A stretch of DNA of 64,000 nucleotides from Pseudoxanthomonas sangjuensis (GTDB taxonomy: Bacteria; Pseudomonadota; Gammaproteobacteria; Xanthomonadales; Xanthomonadaceae), in NCBI RefSeq assembly GCF_010211755.1, contig NZ_PDWR01000017.1, forward strand, positions 1-64,000, given 5' to 3'. The translations under genes were made by a program, and so were the position numbers. Positions 19,316 to 29,277 of the stretch are shown here, one piece after another. Position 1 is the stretch's first letter, and each line of letters begins with the position of its first letter. Under the pieces are notes generated by a model. It had not been told where the DNA came from. It ran no database searches and saw nothing but the letters and a program-made list of their open reading frames with translations.

Positions 19316-20110
19316 TCATCCAATCAGCCCCTCGATCGGGCTCGACGCGCTCGCGTTGCGCTTGCGCGGGATGCGCCCGGCGAGGAAGGCCTCGCGGCCG
19401 GCCTGCACGGCCTTCCTCATCGCGCTGGCCATCAGCACCGGGTCCTTGGCGCCGGCGATCGCGGTGTTCATCAGCACGCCGTCGCAGCCCAGTTCCATCG
19501 CGATGGCGGCGTCCGACGCGGTGCCGACGCCGGCGTCGACGATCACCGGGACCTTGGCGTTGTCGATGATTTCCAGCAGGCTCCACTTGTTCTGGATGCC
19601 CAGGCCCGAGCCGATCGGCGCGGCCAGCGGCATCACCGCGACGCAGCCGATTTCCTCCAGGCGCTTGGCCAGGATCGGGTCGTCGCTGGTGTAGACCATC
19701 ACGTCGAAGCCGTCGGCGACCAGCAGTTCGGCGGCCTTCAGCGTCTGCACCACGTCCGGGTACAGCGTCTTCTGGTCGCCCAGCACTTCCAGCTTCACCA
19801 GCTTGTGGCCGTCGAGCAGCTCGCGGGCGAGGCGGCAGGTGCGCACCGCGTCTTCGGCGGTGTAGCAGCCGGCGGTGTTGGGCAGCAGGGTGAATTTTTC
19901 CGGCGGCAGCGCGTCGAGCAGGCTCGGTTCGTTCGGCGACTGGCCCAGGTTGATGCGGCGGATCGCCGCGGTGACGATCTCCGCGCCGGCGGCGTCGGTG
20001 GCGCGGCGGGTTTCGTCGAAGTCCTTGAACTTGCCGGTGCCGGTGATCAGGCGGGAACGGTAGGGCTTGCCCGCGATGACGAGCGGGTCGTGGGGAAGTG
20101 CGTCGTTCAT
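19316..20110 (-). CDS. thiG: ThiG, thiazole synthase
   Basis: A 264-aa TIM-barrel enzyme that forms the thiazole phosphate moiety of thiamine from deoxyxylulose phosphate, dehydroglycine and ThiS thiocarboxylate. Features are [13 protein letters not shown], the Schiff-base Lys in LVKLEVLGD (Lys106), [14 protein letters not shown] and [18 protein letters not shown]. The start [10 protein letters not shown] was chosen as the conserved N-terminus. It follows thiS by 82 bp. Confidence 0.97.
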   Translation of the reverse strand: MNDALPHDPLVIAGKPYRSRLITGTGKFKDFDETRRATDAAGAEIVTAAIRRINLGQSPNEPSLLDALPPEKFTLLPNTAGCYTAEDAVRTCRLARELLDGHKLVKLEVLGDQKTLYPDVVQTLKAAELLVADGFDVMVYTSDDPILAKRLEEIGCVAVMPLAAPIGSGLGIQNKWSLLEIIDNAKVPVIVDAGVGTASDAAIAMELGCDGVLMNTAIAGAKDPVLMASAMRKAVQAGREAFLAGRIPRKRNASASSPIEGLIG

Positions 20111-20192
20111 GCCGGGATTATCGCCGAAAACCCATGGGACATTCGACGGCGGGTTTCCGCAGCAGCGCCCTGGCGCGCTCCTGCCGGCCAGG

Positions 20193-20393
20193 CTAGCCGC
20201 CGCCCAGGGCGTGCACGATCTCGACCCGGTCGCCGTCGCGCAGGGCGTGCGTCGCATGCGTCGAGCGCGGCACGATCTCGCCGTTGACCTCGACCGCGAC
20301 GCGGCGCTCGGCCAGGTGTTCGTTGCGCAGCAGGTCGGCGACGGTGCCGCCGTCGGCCAGCTGCCGGGTTTCGCCATTGAGTCGGATGTCCAT
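20193..20393 (-). CDS. thiS: ThiS, sulfur-carrier protein for thiazole synthesis
   Basis: A 66-aa ubiquitin-fold protein carrying sulfur as a C-terminal thiocarboxylate for ThiG. It has the DIRLNGE beta strand, [14 protein letters not shown], and ends ALGGG, so the required terminal Gly-Gly is present. ThiF, which adenylates it, is not in the window. First gene of the thiS-thiG unit. Confidence 0.95.
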   Translation of the reverse strand: MDIRLNGETRQLADGGTVADLLRNEHLAERRVAVEVNGEIVPRSTHATHALRDGDRVEIVHALGGG

Positions 20394-20541
20394 GTGTCTA
20401 TTGTCGTCGATCCCGCGCCCTTATGACGCGGCGCAGCGTGTCAGGCGCACCGCTTAATGAAACCATTACATGCCATGCGCCGCCGTACGGCGCACGACCG
20501 ACCGCCTTTCCCGAAGCATCCATCACCTGGGGTAAACCAAC

Positions 20542-22362
20542 ATGTCCTTGTCCAGAATTCCCGTCCGTTCCGTGCTGGCCCTGGCGCTGGCGGCGGCGGC
20601 ACCCGCCTTCGCGCAGAGCGAGTACAGCGGCACCGTGTTCTTCGGCGACAGCCTGACCGATTCCGGCGCGTTCCGGCCGGGGCTGGTACAGGTGGGCGGG
20701 TCGCAGGCGGTGGCGCTGGGCCGCTTCACTACCAACCCGGGCCTGGTCTGGTCCGAGTTCCTGGCCGACTTCTATGGCCATCCCGGCGACGCGGTCGCGC
20801 TCAACCAGGGCGGCGAGAACTACGCGGTCGGCGGCGCGCGCGTGGCGACCGAGGGCACCAGTCCGTTCGGCCCGATCCCGTCGCTGGCCACCCAGGTCGG
20901 CGCGTATCTGACTGCGAATGGCGGTCGCGCCGACCCGAACGCGCTGTACACGGTGTGGGGCGGCGCCAACGACCTGTTCGCGGTGGCGGCGGGCGAGCCG
21001 CAGACCACCATCGTCACCGCGGTGACCACGCAGATCGGCCTGATCGGCCAGCTGCAGCAGGCCGGCGCGCGATACGTGCTGGTGCCGAACATCCCCGACC
21101 TCGGCAAGACCCCGTCGTTCCTGGCGCAGGGCGCCGCCGGTTCCGCCGGCGGCACGCAGCTGGCGATGGCCTACAACAACGCGCTGTATGCCGGCCTGCA
21201 GTCGGCCGGGTTGCAGGTGATCCCGCTGGACACCTTCGGCTTCCTCGGCGAAGTCATCGCCAACCCGGCCGCCTACGGCTACTCCAACGTCACCGGTACC
21301 GCCTGCGGCGCGACGTCGTCGCTGACCTGCAGCCCGGCGAACTACGTCGATCCGAACGCGCCGTCGAGCTACCTGTTCGCCGATGGCGTGCACCCGACCA
21401 CGCGCACGCACGAGATCCTGGCGCAGTACGCCGAATCGGTGCTGGAAGGTCCGCGCCAGATCGCGATCCTGCCGCTGTCCGCCGCCAACACCGGCCGCGC
21501 CCGCGCCGACATGGTCGCGCTGCACGTGGACGGCAAGCCCGCGTCCGACGGCATGCGCTGGTGGGGCGACCTGCGCGGCGACAACCAGCGCTACGAGAAC
21601 GGCGACCTCTACGACGGCCTGGCCCCGGCCGGCAGCTTCGGCGTGGATTGGGCGCGCGGCAGCATGGTGTTCGGCGGCTTCGTCGGCTACGGCCGCGGCA
21701 AGCTCGATTTCGGCCCGAGCACCGGCGGCTTCGACCAGGCGGACGCGACGCTGGGCGGCTTCATCGGCTGGTACGGCGACAACCTCTGGGTCAACGGCCA
21801 GGTCAGCTACACGCAGCTGTCCTTCGACGTCGATCGCGACGTGCAGCTGGGGCCGGTCAAGCGCCGGCACAGCGGTTCGCCGGACGGCGACAACCTGACC
21901 GCGGCGATCGCCGCCGGCTACGAGTTCGGCGACGGCGCGTTCCGCCACGGCCCGGTGGCCGGCGTGGTGTCGCAGTCGATCGAAGTGGACGGCTACGCGG
22001 AAAGCGGCGGCGGTTCGACCGCGCTGAGTTATCCGAAGCAGGAACTGGATTCGCTGGTCGGCAGCGCCGGCTGGCAGGCCAGTTTCGCGATCAACGAGCA
22101 CGCCCGCCCGTACGCGCGGCTGACCTGGGACCACGAGTTCGAGGACGCGCCGGAACAGGCCCATGCGCAGTTGCAGAGCATCCCGCAGGCCGGCGAATAC
22201 GCCGTGCCGGGGCTGGCGGTCGACGACGACTACGGCACCCTGCGCTTCGGCGTGCGCACGCAGCTGTTCGGCCTGCAGGCCGATATCGGCGCCAGCAGCA
22301 CCTTCGAACGCGACGGCGGCGACAACGCCACCGTGTTCCTGACCGTGGGCGGCAGCTTCTGA
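20542..22362 (+). CDS. estA: GDSL-type esterase/lipase autotransporter (EstA/EstP-like)
   Basis: A 606-aa outer-membrane autotransporter. The signal peptide ends APAFA at residue 24. The passenger (about 25-320) is a GDSL/SGNH hydrolase: block I FFGDSLTDSG with nucleophile Ser37, block III WGGANDLF, block V FADGVHPTTRTH with Asp281 and His284. The C-terminal 270 residues form a 12-stranded barrel rich in Gly/Asp/aromatic strands (MVFGGFVGYGRGKLDF) ending in Phe (TVGGSF), the outer-membrane insertion signal. Homologues hydrolyse short or medium acyl esters at the cell surface. The symbol follows Pseudomonas EstA and is by analogy. Confidence 0.92.
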   Translation: MSLSRIPVRSVLALALAAAAPAFAQSEYSGTVFFGDSLTDSGAFRPGLVQVGGSQAVALGRFTTNPGLVWSEFLADFYGHPGDAVALNQGGENYAVGGARVATEGTSPFGPIPSLATQVGAYLTANGGRADPNALYTVWGGANDLFAVAAGEPQTTIVTAVTTQIGLIGQLQQAGARYVLVPNIPDLGKTPSFLAQGAAGSAGGTQLAMAYNNALYAGLQSAGLQVIPLDTFGFLGEVIANPAAYGYSNVTGTACGATSSLTCSPANYVDPNAPSSYLFADGVHPTTRTHEILAQYAESVLEGPRQIAILPLSAANTGRARADMVALHVDGKPASDGMRWWGDLRGDNQRYENGDLYDGLAPAGSFGVDWARGSMVFGGFVGYGRGKLDFGPSTGGFDQADATLGGFIGWYGDNLWVNGQVSYTQLSFDVDRDVQLGPVKRRHSGSPDGDNLTAAIAAGYEFGDGAFRHGPVAGVVSQSIEVDGYAESGGGSTALSYPKQELDSLVGSAGWQASFAINEHARPYARLTWDHEFEDAPEQAHAQLQSIPQAGEYAVPGLAVDDDYGTLRFGVRTQLFGLQADIGASSTFERDGGDNATVFLTVGGSF

Positions 22363-22438
22363 GCCGCGGGGCGCCGGCCGGCGCGGGCACGGCCCGCGTT
22401 GCGCCGGCGTTCGGCCGGCGATTACACTGCCACCCCGC

Positions 22439-22512
22439 GCGGGCGTAGCTCAATGGTAGAGCTGTAGCTTCCCAAGCTACTGACGTGGGTTCGATTCCCA
22501 TCGCCCGCTCCA
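22439..22512 (+). tRNA. tRNA-Gly (anticodon CCC)
   Basis: A 74-nt cloverleaf. The acceptor arms GCGGGCG/CGCCCGC pair perfectly. The D arm is GCTC-AATGGTA-GAGC, the anticodon stem GTAGC/GCTAC has loop TTCCCAA with CCC at positions 34-36, the T arm GTGGG-TTCGATT-CCCAT is intact, and the CCA end is encoded. It decodes GGG glycine codons. Confidence 0.97.
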
Positions 22513-22615
22513 CGCATTCCCGTCGAGGCCCCGGTTCATCCCGGGGCCTCCGCGTCTGCCGTCGCGGCGCCGCCGCGGCATGTCATGCTTGGCGGAACCG
22601 GCCAGGGACGCCCGC

Positions 22616-23500
22616 ATGAAACTCGCCATCCTTTCGCGCAACAGCAAGCTGTATTCGACCCGCCGGCTGGTCGAGGCCGCGCGCGCGCGCGGCCACAGCG
22701 TGCGCGTGCTCGATCCGCTGCGCTGCTACATGCGCATTGCCAGCGACGGCTTCGCCCTGCACTACAAGGGCCGGGCGATCGCCGACTACGACGCGGTGAT
22801 TCCGCGCATCGGCGCCTCGGTGACGCGTTACGGCACCGCGGTGCTGCGCCAGTTCGAGCTGATGGGCAGCTACACGCCGAACCCGTCCGACGCGATCCTG
22901 CGCGCGCGCGACAAGCTGCGCGCGCACCAGCTGCTGGCCAAGCAGGGCATCGGCCTGCCGGCGACGGTGTTCGGCGACAACCCGGACGACACCGCCGACC
23001 TGCTGTCGATGCTCGGCCCGCCGCCGCACGTGATCAAGCTCAACGAAGGCACGCAGGGCGCCGGAGTGATGCTGACCGAGAAGCCGTCGGCTTCGCGCGC
23101 CGCGGTCGAAGCGCTGCGCGGGCTGTACGCCAACTTCGTGGTGCAGGAGTTCATCGCCGAAGCCGAGGGCGCCGACCTGCGCTGTTTCGTGGTTGGCGAC
23201 CGCGTGGTCGCGAGCATGCGCCGGCAGGCGCCGGAAGGCGATTTCCGTTCCAACCTGCACCGTGGTGGCAGCGCCGAGGCGGTGGTGGCGAGCGACGAGG
23301 AAAAGGCGGTCGCGGTGCGCGCCGCGCAGGTGCTGGGACTGGGCGTGGCCGGCGTCGACCTGATCCGCTCGCTGCGCGGACCGCTGGTGCTCGAGGTCAA
23401 TTCGACCCCCGGCCTGGAAGGCATCGAAGCCGCCTGCGGCCACGACATCTGCGTCGATATAATGGACTACGTCGCCGAATGTGTAGCTAAAATCGGCTGA
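22616..23500 (+). CDS. rimK: RimK, ribosomal protein S6 glutamyl ligase (ATP-grasp)
   Basis: A 294-aa ATP-grasp ligase that adds glutamate residues to the C-terminus of ribosomal protein S6 and can make poly-glutamate. The N-terminus [41 protein letters not shown]-site [24 protein letters not shown] and metal-binding [14 protein letters not shown] match the RimK family in order and length. ATG 22616 was chosen because the 12 residues upstream lack family similarity. It is followed by a likely small RNA and a two-component system. Confidence 0.95.
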   Translation: MKLAILSRNSKLYSTRRLVEAARARGHSVRVLDPLRCYMRIASDGFALHYKGRAIADYDAVIPRIGASVTRYGTAVLRQFELMGSYTPNPSDAILRARDKLRAHQLLAKQGIGLPATVFGDNPDDTADLLSMLGPPPHVIKLNEGTQGAGVMLTEKPSASRAAVEALRGLYANFVVQEFIAEAEGADLRCFVVGDRVVASMRRQAPEGDFRSNLHRGGSAEAVVASDEEKAVAVRAAQVLGLGVAGVDLIRSLRGPLVLEVNSTPGLEGIEAACGHDICVDIMDYVAECVAKIG

Positions 23501-23542
23501 ATCGCCCGTGTCCGGGCCGGCTGGCAGGCTTTTGCCCCAAGC

Positions 23543-23570
23543 TTAACGGAATTTTTAACCCGGGTTTAAT
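23543..23570 (+). promoter_or_regulatory. sigma70-like promoter between rimK and the response-regulator gene
   Basis: TTAACG (-35) and TTTAAT (-10, five of six consensus) are separated by 16 bp, placing a start near 23577. The local sequence is AT-rich against a GC-rich background and contains the near-palindrome TTAACCCGGGTTTAA. Confidence 0.45.
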
Positions 23571-23576
23571 CGCCGG

Positions 23577-23702
23577 CCGGGTAGGCTTGCCCCTGCCGCA
23601 ACTCTGCACGCTCCTCGTGTGCGATCACTTGGGAAACGACAGGATTACGGTAATCGGGGTTGTACTTTGGCCCGGGCCGGGAACGCCGGCCCGGGCATTT
23701 TT
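23577..23702 (+). ncRNA. candidate ~125-nt small RNA
   Basis: A free-standing unit in the 342-bp gap between rimK and the two-component system: promoter-like elements just upstream, no open frame with a ribosome site, and a textbook intrinsic terminator at 23670-23702. It may instead be the processed 3' UTR of rimK. No named RNA family was recognised by eye. Confidence 0.45.
23670..23702 (+). terminator. strong intrinsic terminator
   Basis: An 11-bp stem GCCCGGGCCGG/CCGGCCCGGGC with a GAACG loop is followed by ATTTTTAT. It ends either rimK or the candidate small RNA and isolates the downstream two-component operon. Confidence 0.9.
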
Positions 23703-23749
23703 ATGCCTGCCGGCAAGACGGCCGGCGCATGCACGCGGCCGACGCGGGA

Positions 23750-23771
23750 TTTGTTAAGTTCAATTTGTTAA
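23750..23771 (+). promoter_or_regulatory. direct repeat TTTGTTAA, possible response-regulator box
   Basis: TTTGTTAA occurs twice, 14 bp apart, 72-93 bp before the response-regulator start, in an unusually AT-rich patch. Tandem half-sites are typical of OmpR/PhoB-family binding, so autoregulation is plausible, although the usual spacing is 10-11 bp. Confidence 0.35.
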
Positions 23772-23842
23772 TTTCGTTGGCCGAACCGGGAACCGGCCGG
23801 CCGCCGCGCTGTCGATAAGGCTCACGCGAAAGGAAACCCCAC

Positions 23843-24526
23843 ATGCGCATTCTGGTCATCGAAGACAACAGCGACATCGCCGCCAACCTGGGCGACTACC
23901 TCGAGGAACGCGGCCACACCGTCGACTTCGCCGCCGACGGCGTCACCGGCCTGCACCTGGCGGTGGTGCACGAGTTCGACGCGATCGTGCTCGACTTGAA
24001 CCTGCCGGGCATGGACGGCCTGGAGGTCTGCCGCAAGCTGCGCAACGAAGCGCGCAAGCAGACCCCGGTATTGATGCTGACCGCGCGCGACTCGCTGGAC
24101 AACAAGCTGGCCGGCTTCGATTCCGGCGCCGACGACTACCTGGTGAAGCCGTTCGCGCTGCAGGAAGTCGAGGTGCGCCTCAATGCGCTGTCGCGCCGCG
24201 GCAAGGGCGTGCAGACCCGGCTGCTGGAGGTCGGCGACCTCGAATACAACCTGGACACGCTGGAAGTGCGCCGCCAGGGCAAGTTGCTGCAGCTCAACCC
24301 GACCGCGCTGAAGATCCTGCAGGCATTGATGGAGGCGTCGCCGGCGGTGGTGACCCGGCAGGAACTGGAAACCCGCGTCTGGGGCGAGGAACTGCCCGAC
24401 TCCGATTCGTTGCGCGTGCACATCCACGGCCTGCGCGCGGTGGTGGACAAGCCTTTCGACGTACCGCTGATCCAGACCCGCCACGGCATCGGCTACCGCA
24501 TCGCCGCGCCCGATGGCAGCAACTGA
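23843..24526 (+). CDS. OmpR/PhoB-family response regulator
   Basis: A 227-aa transcription factor. The receiver domain (1-115) has the acidic pair Glu7/Asp8, phospho-acceptor Asp51 in AIVLDLNLPGMDG, Thr80 in MLTARDS and Lys102 in DYLVKPF. The winged-helix output domain (125-222) has RVWGEELPDSDSLRVHIHGL and IQTRHGIGYRI. It resembles the xanthomonad PhoP/RaxR group but cannot be assigned to one by eye. The start has a good GAAAGGA ribosome site. The last 14 bp overlap the sensor kinase gene. Confidence 0.93.
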   Translation: MRILVIEDNSDIAANLGDYLEERGHTVDFAADGVTGLHLAVVHEFDAIVLDLNLPGMDGLEVCRKLRNEARKQTPVLMLTARDSLDNKLAGFDSGADDYLVKPFALQEVEVRLNALSRRGKGVQTRLLEVGDLEYNLDTLEVRRQGKLLQLNPTALKILQALMEASPAVVTRQELETRVWGEELPDSDSLRVHIHGLRAVVDKPFDVPLIQTRHGIGYRIAAPDGSN

Positions 24527-25865
24527 TCCCGCCAACGGCGACCCGGCGAAAAGCCCCGCGAGACCGGCCCGGCGCCGCGCGTTCCGGCGCCGGCTGCGCA
24601 CCCGCATCATCCTGTCGTTCTTCCTGCTCGGCACCGGGCTGACCGCGCTGTTCGCCTACCTGACCGACGTGGCGCGCCAGCGCGTGGAAACGCAGCTGGT
24701 CGAAGACGTCATGAATCGCAACATCGACGAGTACAGGCGCCAGTTTTACTTGGATCGGACCGCGAATCCGGAAATCGAAGTGCAGCAGATGAGGGCGTAC
24801 GTGTTCTCGCCGGACAGTGAGCGCCTGCGCAACGAATTCCCCGAGTGGGTCTCGCTGCCGGACGGCAACCACAACGTCTTCGGTACGGATCAGTACGGCA
24901 ACGAGTTCGCTTACAAGCTTGCGGTGCGCAAAGAGCCGTCGGAGTGGTTTTTCCTCGCCTACGACATGACCCAGACGCGCAAGGGCGAGGTTCAGCTCAA
25001 GCGCTGGCTGTACGTCGCCGTGGTGCTGTTCGGCGCACTGTCGCTGCTGATCGGCTGGTGGTCGGCAGCGCGGGTGATGAGCCCGGTTTCGGAGCTGGCC
25101 GCGCGCCTGCGCGCCTACCGCGGCAGCGAGAATCCCCGGCCGCTGGCCACGCATTTCCCGGAAGACGAGGTCGGCGAGCTGGCCAAGGCGCTGGACGGCT
25201 ATTCCGCACGGCTGACCCACGTCGTGCAGCGCGACCGCGAGTTCAACGCCGACGTCAGCCACGAACTGCGCACGCCGCTGGCGGTGATCCGCGGCGCGAC
25301 CGAGTTGCTACTGAGCAGGCCCGATCTGGACGAAAAGCTGCGGCAACGCGTGCTGCGCATCCAGCGCGCCGAGCAGCAATGCACCGACCTGATCGGCTCG
25401 CTGCTGCTGCTGTCGCGCAACGAGCGCGGGCACGGCAACACGCTGGTGGCCAAGGTGGTCGAACAACTGCTCGAATCGCATCGCGCGCAGCTCGGCGGCA
25501 AGCCGCTGGAGCTGCGCATGGAAGGCGAAAGCGGCCTGACCGTGGACGCGCCCGAGGCGGTGCTGTCGGTGGCGCTGGGCAACCTGATCGGCAACGCGGT
25601 CAAGTACACGCAGGAAGGCGGGGTGCTGGTGCGCTTGCTGCCCGGCGCGGTCGAGGTGGTCGACACCGGCCCCGGCCTGAGCGAGGAGGATGCGGCACGG
25701 CTGTTCGAGCGCGGCTATCGCGGCACCCATGCCGGCGGTTCGCAGGGCGGCGGCATCGGCCTGTCGATCGTCAGCCGGTTGTGCGAACTGTATGGCTGGC
25801 AGGTCGGCGTGCGTCCCGGCGCGGACCGCGGCGTGGTCGCCACGCTGAAGTTCTCGCACGCGTAG
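24513..25865 (+). CDS. membrane sensor histidine kinase
   Basis: A 450-aa partner of the preceding regulator. After a basic N-terminus come TM1 (IILSFFLLGTGLTALFAYL), a periplasmic sensor of about 115 residues (53-167), TM2 (WLYVAVVLFGALSLLIGWW), a HAMP-like linker (MSPVSELAARLRAY), the H box DVSHELRTPLAVIRG with His250, N box NLIGNAVKYTQEGG, G1 DTGPGLSEED and G2 GGGIGLSIV. The sensor has no recognised fold, so the stimulus is unknown. The 14-bp overlap implies translational coupling with the regulator. Confidence 0.93.
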   Translation: MAATDPANGDPAKSPARPARRRAFRRRLRTRIILSFFLLGTGLTALFAYLTDVARQRVETQLVEDVMNRNIDEYRRQFYLDRTANPEIEVQQMRAYVFSPDSERLRNEFPEWVSLPDGNHNVFGTDQYGNEFAYKLAVRKEPSEWFFLAYDMTQTRKGEVQLKRWLYVAVVLFGALSLLIGWWSAARVMSPVSELAARLRAYRGSENPRPLATHFPEDEVGELAKALDGYSARLTHVVQRDREFNADVSHELRTPLAVIRGATELLLSRPDLDEKLRQRVLRIQRAEQQCTDLIGSLLLLSRNERGHGNTLVAKVVEQLLESHRAQLGGKPLELRMEGESGLTVDAPEAVLSVALGNLIGNAVKYTQEGGVLVRLLPGAVEVVDTGPGLSEEDAARLFERGYRGTHAGGSQGGGIGLSIVSRLCELYGWQVGVRPGADRGVVATLKFSHA

Positions 25866-25908
25866 GGGCGCACCCGGCGCGACCGCGGAACCGGACGAGC
25901 CTGCGGAC

Positions 25909-26508
25909 CTACAGGGTGATCCAGAAACAACCGTATTCGCGGCGCAGCCCGAACACGGTCCGCGACGGCGTGCTGGCGTTGCGCAGCGTCTGTTCCAGGC
26001 GCAGGCCGGTCGGGCGTGGCTGCGCCGACGCGGTCTGCGGGTAATAGCCGTCGGCGTTGTCGTCGACCACGTTGCCGGCGTCGTCGACGATCGGCGGCGG
26101 CGCGGGGCGGATCGGCACGATGTCGACCAGCGGCCGTTGCACCACGTCTTCCAGGCGGTCGAGGATGCGGTTGGCCACGTCGTTGGAGGTTCCGGCCCAC
26201 TGGTAGACGCCAGCCAGGCGGTTGACATCGTGCGCGTCGATGGCGGCGGTGATTTCGTAGACCAGGCCGCTGAGCGTGCGCGAGCAGCCGCCGCGCAGGT
26301 AGGGACGGGTGCTGGCCGAAGCGTCGCCGGTTTCCGGCAACCGGTCCATGCCGCCGACGTCCTCGCAGCGCTTGTCGGTGTAGACCGTCTCGCCGTCCAT
26401 CAGCGTGCAGCGATGGACGGCGGTGTCCTGCGCCCGTGCCGGTGCAGGGGATTGCCACGCGGCCAGCGCCGCGAGGATCAGGACCGGTTGGAGTCGGGCG
26501 ATGCGCAT
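25909..26508 (-). CDS. exported DUF4124-like protein
   Basis: A 199-aa protein with a signal peptide ending PAPARAQ near residue 27, then a DUF4124-like start (VHRCTLMDGETVYTDKRCEDVGG), in which a short beta motif with conserved cysteines follows the signal. A middle helix-rich part (YEITAAIDAHDVNRLAGVYQWAG) and a C-terminal segment ending YGCFWITL follow. The function is unknown; it is probably periplasmic. It converges on the sensor kinase gene. Confidence 0.7.
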   Translation of the reverse strand: MRIARLQPVLILAALAAWQSPAPARAQDTAVHRCTLMDGETVYTDKRCEDVGGMDRLPETGDASASTRPYLRGGCSRTLSGLVYEITAAIDAHDVNRLAGVYQWAGTSNDVANRILDRLEDVVQRPLVDIVPIRPAPPPIVDDAGNVVDDNADGYYPQTASAQPRPTGLRLEQTLRNASTPSRTVFGLRREYGCFWITL

Positions 26509-26596
26509 CGATCCGGCACGGCTATCGGGAGCGATCGAGTGTAACCGCGCCGGGAGCGCCGGCGCCCGGTCGCGTTCGCGCCGCGCCGGGCGGGAT

Positions 26597-27427
26597 TCAG
26601 TCCAGCCGCGCCAATACCGCCTGGGTCGGCCGGGCCAGGTTCAGCGCGTAGAAGTGCAGCGCCGGTGCGCCGCCCGCCACCAGCCGCTCGCACAGCTTCG
26701 CGACCACGTCGGCGCCGAATTCGCGGATGCCGTCGGCGTCGTCGCCGTAGGCCTGCATGCGCTTCACGATCCAGCGCGGGATCTCGGCGCCGCACTGCTC
26801 GGAGAAGCGGCGCAGCTGGCTGAAGTTCGAGATCGGCATGATCCCGGGCACGATCGGGAGGTCCACGCCCAGCTTGCGCACCGCATCGACGAAACCGAAA
26901 TAGGCGTCGGCGTTGTAGAAGTACTGGGTGATCGCGCCGTCCGCGCCGGCATCGACCTTGGCCTTGAAATGCTGCAGGTCCCTCAGCGCGTCGTCCGCCT
27001 GCGGATGGGTTTCCGGGTACGCGGCGACCTCGATGCGGAAATGGTCGCCGTGTTCGGCGCGGATGAATCCGACCAGTTCCGACGCATAGCGCAGGTCGCC
27101 CGGATGGCCCATGCCCGAGGGCAGGTCGCCGCGCAGCGCGACGATGCGCCTGCAGCCGATCGCGCGGTACAGCTTCAGCAGCTCGCGGATCTGCTCGCGC
27201 GTGCCGCCGACGCAGGACAGGTGCGGCGCCGCATCGAAGCCGTGGTCCTGCTTCAGGTGGCGGACCGTTTCCGACGTGTAGCTCAGCGTCGAACCGCCGG
27301 CGCCGAAGGTGCAGGACACGTATTCGGGCGCGTATTCCTTCAGCCTGGCCGCGGTGCGGTCGAGCTGCGCGCGCTGTTCGTCGTTTTTCGGTGGGTAGAA
27401 CTCGAAGGAAAGCGGAACCGCTGCCAT
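26597..27427 (-). CDS. metF: MetF, 5,10-methylenetetrahydrofolate reductase
   Basis: A 276-aa FAD-dependent TIM-barrel enzyme making 5-methyl-THF for methionine synthesis. Features are SFEFYPPKND, YVSCTFGAGGST (FAD/folate site), ALRGDLPSG, KVDAGADGAITQYFYNAD and PGIMPISNFSQLRRF. Of two adjacent in-frame ATGs the inner one (27427) has GAGG seven bases upstream and gives the usual xanthomonad length. It follows ahcY by about 60 bp, in the SAH-riboswitch transcription unit. Confidence 0.96.
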   Translation of the reverse strand: MAAVPLSFEFYPPKNDEQRAQLDRTAARLKEYAPEYVSCTFGAGGSTLSYTSETVRHLKQDHGFDAAPHLSCVGGTREQIRELLKLYRAIGCRRIVALRGDLPSGMGHPGDLRYASELVGFIRAEHGDHFRIEVAAYPETHPQADDALRDLQHFKAKVDAGADGAITQYFYNADAYFGFVDAVRKLGVDLPIVPGIMPISNFSQLRRFSEQCGAEIPRWIVKRMQAYGDDADGIREFGADVVAKLCERLVAGGAPALHFYALNLARPTQAVLARLD

Positions 27428-27455
27428 CGCCATGCCTCGTGCGGAACGGGAAGGA

Positions 27456-27479
27456 AACGGGCGGCCGAAGCCGCCCGTT
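27456..27479 (-). terminator. UUCG-capped hairpin between ahcY and metF
   Basis: On the minus strand AACGGGCGGC pairs with GCCGCCCGTT around a TTCG tetraloop, then TCCTT. The U-tract is short, so it probably attenuates rather than stops transcription into metF, or it protects the ahcY 3' end. Confidence 0.6.
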
Positions 27480-27487
27480 CGCATCGA

Positions 27488-28930
<1,443 letters not shown>

Positions 28931-28972
28931 GGCATTTCTCCGTAGTGGCGAGCCGGCATGGCTCAGACATTA

Positions 28973-29093
28973 CGGGCGCCGTTGTTGCGAAGTCATGTCG
29001 CCGAGCCTGGCCGGGTAGATAGGAAGTCCGCGCATGGATGCACGAACTCCCGTGGAGGGATCCACATACGACGGTCGCAGCGCCCCTCGGCGG
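28973..29093 (-). ncRNA. SAH riboswitch
   Basis: The ahcY leader contains the conserved SAH-aptamer segments in order on the minus strand: GCCGAGGGGCGCTGCGACC, then (after a variable hairpin region) GGCCAGGCTCGGCGA, then CAACAACGGCGCCCG. P1, P2 and the pseudoknot partner can be drawn. SAH binding is known to raise expression of downstream SAH-recycling genes in beta- and gammaproteobacteria. The -10 box lies about 10 bp upstream, so the transcript begins almost exactly at the aptamer. Confidence 0.92.
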
Positions 29094-29102
29094 GGACGCG
29101 GC

Positions 29103-29131
29103 ATTATATCTCTTGTTGCGGATGAAACGAT
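29103..29131 (-). promoter_or_regulatory. ahcY promoter with a motif shared with metK
   Basis: A perfect TATAAT -10 (29108-29103, minus strand) puts the start near 29096. The -35 region is poor, suggesting activator or repressor control. Bases 29104-29131 match 23 of 28 positions upstream of metK (37889-37916): TTATATC, CTT, CGGATGAAA and GAT are conserved with identical spacing. It may be a methionine-regulon operator (SahR/SamR-type ArsR regulators are candidates; inference). Confidence 0.65.
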
Positions 29132-29277
29132 AAATGCTTTGCCGGAAGGGTTTGGGTAGGCTTGCAGTGGTTCGCTGCCATGCAGCAAATGGCCTGTAAC
29201 TGGTCTGCGATTGGCGCCGCTCCGTGCGAGCCGCGCCGCGTCCGCCCTTCTTTCCGCGAGCCCCCACTGCGAACCCG

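Noticed and set aside
23843-25865. Naming the two-component pair phoP-phoQ
   Set aside because: The regulator is only recognisable at OmpR-family level; the sensor loop lacks an obvious PhoQ acidic patch, so a specific name is not supported.
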